Positions 1 through 8,225 of a DNA stretch of 64,000 bases are shown here, in pieces. Position numbers and translations under genes: made by a program. Numbering within the stretch: position 1 is the stretch's first letter; each line of letters opens with the position of its first letter. The notes under the pieces were generated by a model. It searched no databases. It had not been told where the DNA came from and saw only the letters and a list, made by a program, of their open reading frames with translations. The stretch is from Leisingera aquaemixtae (GTDB taxonomy: Bacteria; Pseudomonadota; Alphaproteobacteria; Rhodobacterales; Rhodobacteraceae), in NCBI RefSeq assembly GCF_001458395.1, contig NZ_CYSR01000034.1, positions 1-64,000 on the forward strand. The letters run 5' to 3'.

Positions 1-546
1 GGTTATCTGGGGTCACAGGATACGTTCTATGTCGGCACGCTGAAGGGCGTCGGGCGGGTCTACCAGCAGACCTATGTCGACACCTATTGCAAGGTCGCCC
101 ATGCCAAGCTCTATACGACCAAAACCCCGATCACTGCCGCTGATCTGCTGAATGATCGCGTCCTGCCATTCCACGATGAACACGACCTGCCGGTGCTGCG
201 GATCATGACGGACCGGGGCACGGAATACTGCGGCCGGGCCGACAAGCACGACTACCAGCTCTTCCTGGCCATCAATGACATCGACCACACCAAGACCAAG
301 GTGAAATCGCCCCAGACCAACGGCATCTGCGAGCGGTTCCACAAGACCATTTTGCAGGAGTTCTATCAGGTCGCGTTCCGCAAAAAGCTCTACGACAGCA
401 TCGGTGCGCTGCAAACGGACCTCGACGAATGGCTGCATAACTACAACCACCAACGCACTCATCAGGGCAAAATGTGTTGCGGCAGAACGCCGTTCCAGAC
501 CATGATTGAAGGCAAGCAGATCTGGAAGGAAAAGTTCGTGAACTGA
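1..546 (+). CDS. IS481-like family transposase, C-terminal part (5' end outside window)
   Basis: The frame is open from the first base, so this is the last 181 residues of a longer DDE transposase whose start lies left of the window. It is the integrase-core (rve) catalytic region. The three acidic residues can be placed: D in VDTYCKVAHAKL (about residue 27), D in IMTDRGTEYCG, and E in NGICERFHKT. The tail YNHQRTHQGKMCCGRTPFQ is the usual C-terminal motif of IS481/IS3-like enzymes; a single-ORF form and the TGTAG-type terminal repeat downstream favour IS481. The visible part has no stop or frameshift, so the copy may be intact. It sits against the end of the recombinase/ParB module, which it appears to have interrupted. 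Transposase is certain; the family is likely. Confidence 0.85.
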   Translation, partial: GYLGSQDTFYVGTLKGVGRVYQQTYVDTYCKVAHAKLYTTKTPITAADLLNDRVLPFHDEHDLPVLRIMTDRGTEYCGRADKHDYQLFLAINDIDHTKTKVKSPQTNGICERFHKTILQEFYQVAFRKKLYDSIGALQTDLDEWLHNYNHQRTHQGKMCCGRTPFQTMIEGKQIWKEKFVN

Positions 547-582
547 ACTTGGCCTGACAGACGCCGCCGGAAAAACGGCCAA

Positions 583-609
583 CTGTCAGATCACATCTGA
601 ACCACTACA
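583..609. repeat. Probable right terminal inverted repeat of the IS
   Basis: Read on the minus strand this stretch begins TGTAGTGGTTCAGATGTGAT, the form expected for an IS481-type terminus (TGT at the outer tip). It lies 37 bases after the transposase stop. The matching left repeat is outside the window, so the assignment rests on position and on the TGT tip. The exact outer edge (base 609) and any target duplication cannot be confirmed here. Confidence 0.5.
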
Positions 610-799
610 TGTGAGCAACATTCACACTTCTGCCGGATGTAAAATCCCGGCTTTGTGGGCTCCGCACGGGATCGCCGCCATCCCCACAGCCGCACTTGAT
701 CCGCCCCACCGTGCGGCGTCTCCTGCGGTCCCCGCGCTTTTTCGGGTCCGGGTCCCCAGTCGTGATCCCATCCCAATTGACGGGAACCACTTGGATCAC
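605..799 (-). pseudogene. Possible fourth ORF of the recombinase/ParB operon, truncated by the IS
   Basis: A GTG codon at 799 overlaps the stop of the preceding parB-like gene in a GTGA arrangement (4 bases). This is the same kind of tight coupling that joins the other genes of this operon. The 64-residue frame begins VIQVVPVNWDGITTGDPDPK, continues with a very basic stretch (KKRGDRRRRRTVGR) and has a C-G-C pair. It ends at a TAG inside the IS terminal repeat, so the stop is supplied by the insertion. The real gene, if it is one, probably continued beyond base 610. No family is recognised. It could be a non-coding trailer, because the frame is short and GC-rich. Confidence 0.3.
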
Positions 800-1695
800 A
801 AAGTCAGTGCTTCCGTCTCCGTAACCTTTTCAAATTCGGGCAGAAACTCGGTATGGTGCATTTCTATGTATCGTACGATCCGTGGGTTTTTGATGAGCTT
901 GGAAACATACCCCCGCGCCAGAACCAGATCGAGATGATCGGATCCGTAGGTATCTTCGACCAATCGCAGCTCCCGCTCCAGATTTGCAGACTCGCGTTCC
1001 ATAAGCTCAAGTTGCTGGCGGGAAACCCCCTTTGCAGCCTTGGGTTTCTCCGGATTGACAAGCTGGCTTTCAGGCGTCGCAGCCAGCAGCGACTTCGCAT
1101 AGTTCACGGTGAACTTGTTCATGGTTACCATCAGCTCCGCAGCTTCGATCTGGCGCAGCGGCTTCATCTTCTTGAGAACACGAAACCCCGTCAGCGTGAC
1201 CTGCTTGTCCTTCAGCAATTCGGCCGCTTCTGGACAGATCCCATCCAACAGGCGCCTCTTCTCCTGGAGCGTTTTGATGTTGATATTCAAGGCGCGCGCT
1301 AATCTCTCCTCTGGTACGCCACGCTTCAATGCCATCAGGATCATTTTGTGTTCCTGAATGATCGCAAGCCGGCTGATGCGCTTGTTGTAGGTATAAGCTT
1401 CGTCATCAGTGGAGATTTGGCAAAGAGCATCACGCTTACCCAGGTCTTGCAGGATTGCATGGCGCAAGTGCCCATCGAGAAGCATGTAATTCCCTGGGTC
1501 AGACTTGTCCGCAGTGACGACAAGTGGCTCGACCAGACCGATTTCCTCAACGGATGCAGCAACCTGACGATACTTGACCGTCTCCTTTGTCCCTTTCTGG
1601 ACGACGTAAAGTGGATAGATGCGTCTCAGCGGCACACGGACAAATTCCTTTTCAAACGCCAGAGTAATCTGTTTCTTTTGCTTTGAACCCTTCAT
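796..1695 (-). CDS. ParB/RepB-like DNA-binding protein (second of pair)
   Basis: 299 residues. The N-terminal ParB-like nuclease/CTPase fold spans about residues 12-95 (VPLRRIYPLYVVQKG, then VEEIGLVEPLVV). LLDGHLRHAILQDLG stands where ParB has its G-x-x-R box. A helix-turn-helix follows at about 115-150 (RLARALNINIKTLQEKRRLL), then a RepB-like C-terminal half. In plasmid RepABC systems RepB binds parS with RepA, a ParA ATPase. No ParA or RepC gene lies here, so a classical partition role is not supported. It is the last intact gene of an operon with the serine recombinase: its ATG overlaps the previous stop by four bases (ATGA). It probably helps the recombinase recognise or organise DNA ends, which is an inference. 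Confidence 0.8.
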   Translation of the reverse strand: MKGSKQKKQITLAFEKEFVRVPLRRIYPLYVVQKGTKETVKYRQVAASVEEIGLVEPLVVTADKSDPGNYMLLDGHLRHAILQDLGKRDALCQISTDDEAYTYNKRISRLAIIQEHKMILMALKRGVPEERLARALNINIKTLQEKRRLLDGICPEAAELLKDKQVTLTGFRVLKKMKPLRQIEAAELMVTMNKFTVNYAKSLLAATPESQLVNPEKPKAAKGVSRQQLELMERESANLERELRLVEDTYGSDHLDLVLARGYVSKLIKNPRIVRYIEMHHTEFLPEFEKVTETEALTL

Positions 1696-2585
1696 TGTAT
1701 TTCCCCTGTGCGGGACGCAAGCCTGTCAGTCAGCTTCTTCGGAATTGTCGCCAGGCTTTCCGCGCGAAGCAATGTCACGAAATTTTCATCGTTCAGCAAA
1801 GTCCGCAAAGCTTCCGTGATGAACATCAATTCGTTGCGGGTTGCCGTCGCCTTTCGAAGCAGCACCTGCTTCTTCTCCACGTCGTTTTGGTATGTGCGCA
1901 GCAGGCTTTCGACAGATAGCGGCCGTCTTGGCCGTTTATCCGTGCCGGGCTGCCCCTTGCCATGCTTCTGGCGAGCCTCCACCAAGCGCTTTGCGGCCAA
2001 GAGCCTGCTCCCCCGGAGAAGGTTGCTCTCATAGGCCTGGCGCAGGATGTCTTGTACTTTTGTATCGTCGGCGTCGGCGATGTCGACAGCTACACTTACC
2101 GGAATTTTGCTACTTTCAACCGCCCGTAGAAGCCTGTGTTCACCGCTTTCCAAAAGCCGCAGCACACCGCGCACATATTTCATCGTCAGATTAGTCTTTT
2201 GCGCGATCTCGACGTCTGAATAGCCCCTATCTTTCAAACCTTTAATGTCGCGGAGCAGATCCAGAGCTCTGTGCTGCCGGCGGGCTACATTCTCAACAAG
2301 ACTCATGACAAGACAATCTTCACCGCTGGCGGAAATCACGATCGCGGGGATTTCTGTTTGCCCAAGCTCTTGGAAGGCTTCCAGCCGTCCCTGGCCGCAA
2401 ACCAAATCATAATGCGGGCCAGCATCGCTGTCTCTTCTTGCTACCGTGATGGGCCGTTTCAGGCCCAGTACAGCAATGCTGTCGACCAGCGCAGCAAAGG
2501 CATTACGGTTTCGAACGCGAGGATTGATGACCGTAATTCGATCAATTGGCACCATTTCCGCAGCTGTGTGAGCTTCCTCAATCAT
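1692..2585 (-). CDS. ParB N-terminal domain protein (first of pair)
   Basis: 297 residues from the ATG at 2585, which overlaps the recombinase stop by one base (TGATG). The longer frame to 2651 would overlap the recombinase and was not used. The ParB/sulfiredoxin-like domain covers about residues 10-95: VPIDRITVINPRVRNR, then LVDSIAVLGLKRPITV, then CGQGRLEAFQELG (the ParB G-x-x-R box) and SLVENVARRQH. A helix-turn-helix follows (YSDVEIAQKTNLTMKYVRGV, about 118-137), then a basic C-terminal half with coiled-coil character. It differs in sequence from the neighbouring ParB-like protein, so the pair is not a recent duplication. It is coupled to that gene by a 4-base ATGA overlap. Function within the module is unknown. 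Confidence 0.8.
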   Translation of the reverse strand: MIEEAHTAAEMVPIDRITVINPRVRNRNAFAALVDSIAVLGLKRPITVARRDSDAGPHYDLVCGQGRLEAFQELGQTEIPAIVISASGEDCLVMSLVENVARRQHRALDLLRDIKGLKDRGYSDVEIAQKTNLTMKYVRGVLRLLESGEHRLLRAVESSKIPVSVAVDIADADDTKVQDILRQAYESNLLRGSRLLAAKRLVEARQKHGKGQPGTDKRPRRPLSVESLLRTYQNDVEKKQVLLRKATATRNELMFITEALRTLLNDENFVTLLRAESLATIPKKLTDRLASRTGEIQ

Positions 2586-4159
2586 CAGGCAGCCTCCGGA
2601 AGTGGTACCTGAATCGCCATTTCGAACAGGGGAGACAGCGTGCCGAAACAATAAGCATCAAGCGATAACCCGTTGTTCTCTGCAAGCCGAAGGCGCGGTA
2701 GTGTCATGTCGATGCCTGGAAGCAGGTAATAATCGAGCGGACTCTGGTTCGGCCTGTCCATACGAACAGCAACAGTAATGTCGGGCTTCAACCTCGTGTC
2801 GAAACGGATGTTCCAGCGGAGGGAACCTGCGCTTGTCTGATGACACCGGACAATGACCAGTGAAGCGGTAAACTCATTGTTAATGGTCAGGAGATCCGTA
2901 CTTGGATCCTGTTCTACAAACCCGCCTGCTGCTTCAATTCCTGCTATAGTTTCCGCCACAACACCAGGGTGCAGCTCACGCAGGCGACGATTGATCTCAA
3001 TATACCGATAGTCGCGATCCGGTTGGAAACCAACAAGCTTGTATGCGCGAATTAAGCTCCCGAATCGGGTGCGGTAAGAACCGCTTGACGGAAGCGCGTC
3101 CGCTTCGTCGATGATCAGGCCTGACAAATACCCCTGGGATTGAAGGATATCCCGAAGGCCGGCCAGCATCTCATCGTCAGTCAGCCTTGCTGATCTCGCG
3201 CCAATGATGGCACCAGCCGCGGAAAAGAGCTCCGGATCGACAATTGCTTCGAAGACACCCTCCGCTCTGACCCAAGTATCCGGGTCGTTTTGCACCCGAT
3301 ACTTCTTCAACTTGAAAGAGCTTCGGTTCCAGACATTGTTCCCGATGTATTTCTCGTTGATCAGAAGCTGGTGCACAGTACCTCGGGTCCAAGCTCGTCC
3401 CAGATCGGTCAGTATTCCACGGGAGTTCAGCTTCTCCGAGATTTCTGTTTCAGATTTGCGTTCCTCGACAAATGATCGAAATATCTCTACTACGATGGCA
3501 ATTTCTTCGTCAGGCCCTGGCACAAGGATCACCCGGTCGGTTTGAATACTCTTATGCTGGCCTCGTTCAAGAATACCTTTGGGCTGACCTCCCTCATCGA
3601 TCAACATACGCCTCAGACCGAAACCCGGCGGCCCGCCCTGCCGGAACCCGCGTTCAATCAGGCGGCATTGCCCGGCGAATACCTTCTGGGAAAGCTCGCG
3701 GCTGTATTCACCGGCCATCGCACGTTTGACGCCTTTGACAATCGTCGATACCGGACTGCCATCATTCTCAAATTGCTCGGCACAATAGACGACTGATATG
3801 CCCGCACGCTTGCAGATGTATTCGTAATAAGCACTTTCGTCGGCATCCTGAAACCGCCCCCAGCGGCTGATGTCGTAGACAAGAACAACCTTGAAATCGG
3901 CGTTCCCGGACTGAATGTCTTCGAGAAGCTGCTTCAGCCCGTCGCGCCCTTGAATTCGAAGACCGCTCTTTCCTTCATCCGAATAGGTCCGAACGATGTC
4001 GATGCCTCGCCGCCGGGCGTATTGCGCAATGGCGTCAGACTGGTTCTCAGTAGAGTAGCGCTGGTGTTCTGTAGACATGCGCACGTATTGCGCTCCGCGG
4101 ATCGCACGCTGGGATTTTGGAGCCCCAGGGCTCTCTTCATGATCATCGCGCCGACTCAA
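2585..4159 (-). CDS. Large serine recombinase (resolvase/invertase family)
   Basis: 524 residues from a TTG at 4159, chosen because a strong Shine-Dalgarno (GGAGGT, bases 4169-4174) lies nine bases before it; an in-frame ATG at 4225 has no such site. Domains: resolvase catalytic fold at about 20-165 with the nucleophile serine in YVRMSTEHQ (about residue 29) and the arginine signature of ISRWGRFQD; recombinase DNA-binding domain at about 180-330 (PPGFGLRRMLID, then IGNNVWNR). Instead of the usual zinc ribbon and coiled coil, the C-terminal half has a helical segment LPSSGSYRTRFGSLIRAYKL resembling homing-endonuclease-associated repeats. This is followed by an unrecognised beta-rich domain. 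It heads the operon with the two ParB-like genes and is divergent from a small gene. It should catalyse integration/excision or inversion of DNA. Confidence 0.88.
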   Translation of the reverse strand: MSRRDDHEESPGAPKSQRAIRGAQYVRMSTEHQRYSTENQSDAIAQYARRRGIDIVRTYSDEGKSGLRIQGRDGLKQLLEDIQSGNADFKVVLVYDISRWGRFQDADESAYYEYICKRAGISVVYCAEQFENDGSPVSTIVKGVKRAMAGEYSRELSQKVFAGQCRLIERGFRQGGPPGFGLRRMLIDEGGQPKGILERGQHKSIQTDRVILVPGPDEEIAIVVEIFRSFVEERKSETEISEKLNSRGILTDLGRAWTRGTVHQLLINEKYIGNNVWNRSSFKLKKYRVQNDPDTWVRAEGVFEAIVDPELFSAAGAIIGARSARLTDDEMLAGLRDILQSQGYLSGLIIDEADALPSSGSYRTRFGSLIRAYKLVGFQPDRDYRYIEINRRLRELHPGVVAETIAGIEAAGGFVEQDPSTDLLTINNEFTASLVIVRCHQTSAGSLRWNIRFDTRLKPDITVAVRMDRPNQSPLDYYLLPGIDMTLPRLRLAENNGLSLDAYCFGTLSPLFEMAIQVPLPEAA

Positions 4160-4297
4160 GAGCCAATCACCTCCCTTCGTCAAAATCCAAATCAGTTGGG
4201 AATGGCCGCGATTCCTGCGTGCCAAAGCTTAAACGCGGGACCTCGGAAAAGTGTTTCCGAAGATGGGCAATGTTTTTTCAGATCAGGACAAGGGCAA
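4160..4297. promoter_or_regulatory. Divergent control region of the recombinase module
   Basis: 138 bases separate the recombinase TTG (minus) from the small gene at 4298 (plus), so both promoters should lie here or just inside the coding ends. The minus-strand ribosome-binding site GGAGGT is at 4169-4174. No convincing -35/-10 pair was picked out. The small divergent protein is a natural candidate for a regulator acting here. Confidence 0.4.
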
Positions 4298-4666
4298 ATG
4301 AACAAATTAGACTACCGACTGGAGATCTCGGCTGCACTAAAGCGCGAACTTGGGGGATCTCACCGGGCGATCAAGGCTTCCATGAATTGGACAGGGGCAT
4401 CTGAGAGAACCGCGAAGAACTGGTTGGCCGGAGCAAACTGCCCAACGGGCGAGCACTTGATCGAGCTCATGAGGCACTCAAATGAGGTCGCGTTAACTGT
4501 ATTGGCCTTGTGCGGCAGAAACGAAGCATGCATTTCTTTTGAGCTCGATCGGCTCCGCCAAACACTTGTCAGAATGCTCTCGACTGCAGAGGAAATTTTG
4601 GGCCCAGAATCTGGGGCACCGCATCAAGCCGCAGAAAACCGTCGCGGCAGCAAAGAAAGCTCATAG
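4298..4666 (+). CDS. Small HTH-like protein divergent from the recombinase
   Basis: 122 residues. The ATG at 4298 is preceded by AAGGG. The same frame is open back to 3950, but that part is antisense to the recombinase and was not used. The N-terminal 65 residues (AALKRELGGSHRAIKASMNW, then GASERTAKNWLAGANCPTGE, then LIELMRHSNEV) look like a helix-turn-helix of the kind used by small phage and mobile-element repressors. Here the kinase-like phrase ERTAKNWLAG would be the recognition turn. The C-terminal tail (about 66-122) is predicted helical and ends in a polar KESS. Location and orientation suggest a regulator of the recombinase operon. No specific family is claimed. Confidence 0.6.
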   Translation: MNKLDYRLEISAALKRELGGSHRAIKASMNWTGASERTAKNWLAGANCPTGEHLIELMRHSNEVALTVLALCGRNEACISFELDRLRQTLVRMLSTAEEILGPESGAPHQAAENRRGSKESS

Positions 4667-5699
4667 TCTGCTCAGGTACCGAGTGTGGCGCGTCCTCAAG
4701 GCACTGCAAAATGATCCATGCCTGAGACAGTGAAATCTGAAGGCCCGAGAAAGCCTGTTTCTGCCCCATGCGCGCCGGGCAGTCATGGGGTCCGGATTCC
4801 TGCAACGCATTTGCTCAACCGGGCACTGCATCCTCAGACTGCAGCGTGGATACAAACTGGGATACGTTCTTTTCCACTTGACCACATATCCTCAGTATTT
4901 TACCTTTTAATTGTGTAATAACATGGACTTAGCATGGCATCCTACCACCCCAGCCATCGGCTTCTCACACAAGAAAACAAGCACCCGGTGCACCCGTTAG
5001 CCCCGAAAAGGCCCCCGGTTTCGGCCCCAGTGTTTTGGCGTGCTGTTAGCGGCTTCAGAACGTGTGTCTCGGGTGGGTCGGGAGGCCCCCAGCGGGCTGC
5101 TGGAGACCATCGCCACAGGTTAGAGCAAGCGAAAGTCCACATCGTTCGCCCAGTGATCCCAGTCATCGCACTCGTTATCCGCCGCCGACCCTTCGATCAG
5201 ATGTTCTGGCCGACAGCACAGTTGATTTCCTCCCCCTTTGCCTGAAAGACGGTTTCGCTGCTGAGAGTGCGGGACTTGGCCATGGCCGCGCCCTTGGCGA
5301 GGGAGAATTCACACTGCCCTTCTGCCCCGCCAACTCCTCCGCCGTTTCTGCCGCGCTGCGATCAGGTCGCGGGGTTTGCATCCGCACGATCCGGCCCGGA
5401 ATTACGCGCTGAAGCAGAAATTGCACGCATACCGTGCGTAGCCGCCGCCAAACTTCAGACAGCGGCAAACCGCCTTGCGAGGCTGCAGCAAGGCGGCCTG
5501 AACAGCCTGAACAGTGTCCTGTTGAAGAGTGACGCAAGGTCACTTATGATGCCGGAACGCACGCAGGCTTGCTGCTGATGCAACGTGCTGAACCTCCCCC
5601 CTCAATATTTTACAATCAGTAATTGCAAAACAAATTAAGGCAATGCAATATGATGGTGATTTAATATTAGATGCAACAATCGTTCAGTGGGGTTGACGG
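4667..5699. other. 1.0-kb gene-poor junction between accessory module and chromosome-like genes
   Basis: No frame here has convincing coding character. Several short ORFs are open only because of high GC. AT-rich patches occur at about 4895-4930 and 5600-5670; the second probably holds the promoter for the gene at 5700. A minus-strand frame ending at 5120 has an acidic, tryptophan-rich end (ECDDWDHWANDVDFRLL) that looks like a real protein C-terminus, so the region may hold a decayed gene. One strong hairpin lies at 5470-5496. This may be the right boundary of the mobile module, but no flanking direct repeat was recognised. Confidence 0.4.
5470..5496. other. Hairpin (9-bp arms) in the junction region
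   Basis: CCGCCTTGC at 5470-5478 pairs perfectly with GCAAGGCGG at 5488-5496 across a nine-base loop. No T-tract follows on either strand, so it is not a standard terminator. Function is unknown. Confidence 0.4.
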
Positions 5700-7358
5700 A
5701 TGACTGTCTTTCTCAAGATTTGCCGGTTTGGAGCTTTTGGCGTCTTTGATGCGCAAGGGGAAAACGTACAGCTGGGGGCCAAGCACCAGGCGCTGATGTC
5801 GCTGCTGTCCACGGCCGACGGAGGGATACGGACGCGGGCGTTTCTGGAGAAGACACTGTGGTGCCTGGCACAGCCGGAGCAGGCCAAGGCCAGCCTGCGC
5901 ACGGCGCTGTCGACGCTGCGGCGGCACCTGGGGCCGGAGGCGGCCAAGCTGCTGTTTGCCAACCGCGAACGGGTCATTCTGGACCTGACCCGGGTGGAGC
6001 TGGACAGCTGCGCCGGCAGTTCGGAATTCATGGAAGGTTTTGAGCTGCCTCATGAATCCGTCTTCAATAGCTGGCTGTCGGACACCCGGGCGGAGTTTTC
6101 CCGCAGTTCCGCGCACCCGGTGCCGCAGGCTGGTGCCGCTCCGGGGCGGGTGATCCTGGACAGATTGCTGCCGTCGATTGCGGTTCTGCCCTTTGTTCAC
6201 CGGTCACCGGGGGCCGCGGATGCGCCGCTTGGATCGCTGATGTCCGAAGAGCTGTCGCGGCACCTGTCGCGCAGCTGGGCTTTCTCGGTGACGTCCTACC
6301 TCGCCTCACGCCAGTTTGACCCGGAAAAGGTGCGCCCGGCCGAGGTGTCCTCGGTTGCGGGGGTCGACTACCTGATTTCGGGAACGGTCACCAGCGACGG
6401 CGGCCGGTTCCGCGCCGAAATAGACCTGCATGATGCGGTCCGCGAGAAGGTGATCTGGTCGCGCAGCTTTGACGGCAGCAAGAGCAGCCTGATGGAGGGA
6501 CGCAGCTCCGTCCTGCGCAACGCAACGCTGCAGATCGGCCAGACCGCCGCGGGCGAGGCGGTCCGGCTGGCCGGGTTCAAGCCGCTGAAGGCGCTGGAAA
6601 GCCATGTGCTGCTGATGGCGGCGATCTCACTGATGCAGGAAATGGACGCGGGCAAATTCCAGCGCGCGCATGAAATCCTGTCCCATCTGCTGGAGCGGGA
6701 GCCGAACCATGCGCTGCCGCTGACCTGGATGGGATTCTGGCATGTGATGCGGGTGGAAAAGGGGTTGTCGCCGAACCGGGAGGAGGACAGCCGTCTTGCC
6801 AGCAGGATGGCGGACGCGGCCATTGACGCGGCGCCCGCGTTCTCACTGGCCCACACCCTCAAGGGGCTCATCTCCAGCCACCTGACCTTCCGGTTCGACC
6901 TGGCGCAGGACGCTTATGACCTGGCACTGCGCGACAACCCGAACGAAGCCTTGGCGCTGCTGCTCAAAGGGGCGACGCTGGCGTACCAGGATATGCCGGA
7001 CGCGGCGGTGCAAATGACAGATGCGGCGCGGCAGCTGACCCCCTTGGGACCGCAGTGCTATTATTTTGACGCGATTTCGGCCCTGGCACATTTGTCGGCC
7101 CGCAATTACGGCCGCGCGATCGAACTGGCCGACCGCTCGCTGGACGCCAAGGGCGCCTTCCCGGTGCCGCTGCGCTCCAAGGCGATTGCCTTGCAGATGT
7201 CCGGACGGGGCGACGAGGCCCGGAGCACGGTGCAGAAGCTGCTGGAGGCAGCGCCGAAGTTCTGCCTGTCGCAATTCCAGCGTGACAACCCCGCCGCGAT
7301 GAGCCCTGCGGGACCGGAATGGGCCTCTGCCCTGCGGCAGGCCGGGGTGCCGGAGTAA
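5700..7358 (+). CDS. SARP-type winged-helix / TolB-like / TPR regulatory protein
   Basis: 552 residues. The N-terminal segment (about 5-100; FGAFGVFDAQGENVQL, then SLRTALSTLRRHLG) matches the SARP/BTAD-style winged helix in which a short beta platform precedes helices. A TolB/FlgO-like domain follows at about 160-275 (LPSIAVLPFVHRS, LMSEELSRHLSRSW, VDYLISGTV). The rest, about 280-540, is helical TPR-like repeats, with alternating A/L-rich helices and phrases such as REPNHALPLTWMGF. Proteins of this build in alphaproteobacteria are often paired with or fused to class III adenylate cyclases; no cyclase domain is present here. There is no membrane segment. The likely role is a cytoplasmic signalling or transcription factor with unknown target. 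It is transcribed alone and toward the small gene at 7524. Confidence 0.7.
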   Translation: MTVFLKICRFGAFGVFDAQGENVQLGAKHQALMSLLSTADGGIRTRAFLEKTLWCLAQPEQAKASLRTALSTLRRHLGPEAAKLLFANRERVILDLTRVELDSCAGSSEFMEGFELPHESVFNSWLSDTRAEFSRSSAHPVPQAGAAPGRVILDRLLPSIAVLPFVHRSPGAADAPLGSLMSEELSRHLSRSWAFSVTSYLASRQFDPEKVRPAEVSSVAGVDYLISGTVTSDGGRFRAEIDLHDAVREKVIWSRSFDGSKSSLMEGRSSVLRNATLQIGQTAAGEAVRLAGFKPLKALESHVLLMAAISLMQEMDAGKFQRAHEILSHLLEREPNHALPLTWMGFWHVMRVEKGLSPNREEDSRLASRMADAAIDAAPAFSLAHTLKGLISSHLTFRFDLAQDAYDLALRDNPNEALALLLKGATLAYQDMPDAAVQMTDAARQLTPLGPQCYYFDAISALAHLSARNYGRAIELADRSLDAKGAFPVPLRSKAIALQMSGRGDEARSTVQKLLEAAPKFCLSQFQRDNPAAMSPAGPEWASALRQAGVPE

Positions 7359-7523
7359 CCCTGACCGGGCGCCGCCAAGCCCCGGCTGCCGGGTGACGCT
7401 GGGAAATGCGCATCTGGCCCGCATCTTTTGCCGAAAGGCCAGGATAAACGTGTTAGCATCCGGTAGAACCCGGCGGCTGGCCGGGCCGGCAATGACCCGC
7501 AAAGGGCGGCGCAGGGAGAGGGC

Positions 7524-7982
7524 GTGAGCGAACATCTGGAATTTGAACGGCGCTTCTCGGGCTTCGGGCCGGCGGTCCGGCCCGAGGAACGGACACAGGA
7601 GATTCTCGACATTGTGGACGGCTTCATGCACCGCTGGGGCTACTCGGTCAGCAATCTGATCGGCGCAGAACTGACAGTGGGGCATCTTGGCGGCAGCCCG
7701 GAAGGGGCCCCGGACCTGATATTCCGCATGGCGGTGCTGGACTATTTCGAAATTGTCATCCGCAGCCGCAACGGCACCGTCAGCTATGGCGGCTGGCTCA
7801 CCGGCACCTTACCGGTCTCGGTGTCCAGTGAGCAGGTCAACGGCCGCCCGGTTCTGCTTACCACCTGCCGCGAGGGCGGCCGGATCCGCCATGTGTTCGA
7901 TCCGCTGGCCGGGTACCGTCCGGTGGCGGATGCCGCTAACCTGCCGTTGCATGCTGTGTGGCGGCTCTCGGACCCGGCCTAG
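7524..7982 (+). CDS. Hypothetical protein, 152 aa
   Basis: A GTG at 7524 follows the site GGAGAGG at good spacing and gives 152 residues. Sequence begins MSEHLEFERRFSGFGPAVRP and includes PDLIFRMAVLDYFEIVIR and NGTVSYGGWLTG. It has no signal peptide, no membrane segment and no recognised motif. Mixed alpha/beta composition suggests a small soluble cytoplasmic protein. It lies 165 bases after the SARP/TPR gene in the same direction and may be cotranscribed with it. The function is not known. Confidence 0.6.
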   Translation: MSEHLEFERRFSGFGPAVRPEERTQEILDIVDGFMHRWGYSVSNLIGAELTVGHLGGSPEGAPDLIFRMAVLDYFEIVIRSRNGTVSYGGWLTGTLPVSVSSEQVNGRPVLLTTCREGGRIRHVFDPLAGYRPVADAANLPLHAVWRLSDPA

Positions 7983-8225
7983 GCGCAGCCCCAAGACGCT
8001 TGCGGTCATCTGCTCCGGGACCGCCGCGCCGCTGCCGGCCGGTAAAATACAACGGACTTTCCCGCGCCTGCTCATGCTTTCTTTAGAGTCTTTCTGGCCT
8101 TCTAGCACAAAGAAGCAGGCGGGCGGACTTGCACCTGCAATCCCTGACCAGTCCCGCGCGCCAGCGGGGTGCCCCATGACTGGCCCGGGTTCAGATAGAA
8201 GCGGGCGGATGCATTGGGTGAGACG

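Noticed and set aside
796-2585. Plasmid partition locus (RepABC or ParABS)
   Set aside because: No ParA/RepA ATPase or RepC initiator is present, and no parS-like palindrome was recognised.
3950-4297. Upstream extension of the small HTH-like gene
   Set aside because: It overlaps the recombinase in antisense and lacks a ribosome-binding site; the ATG at 4298 has one.
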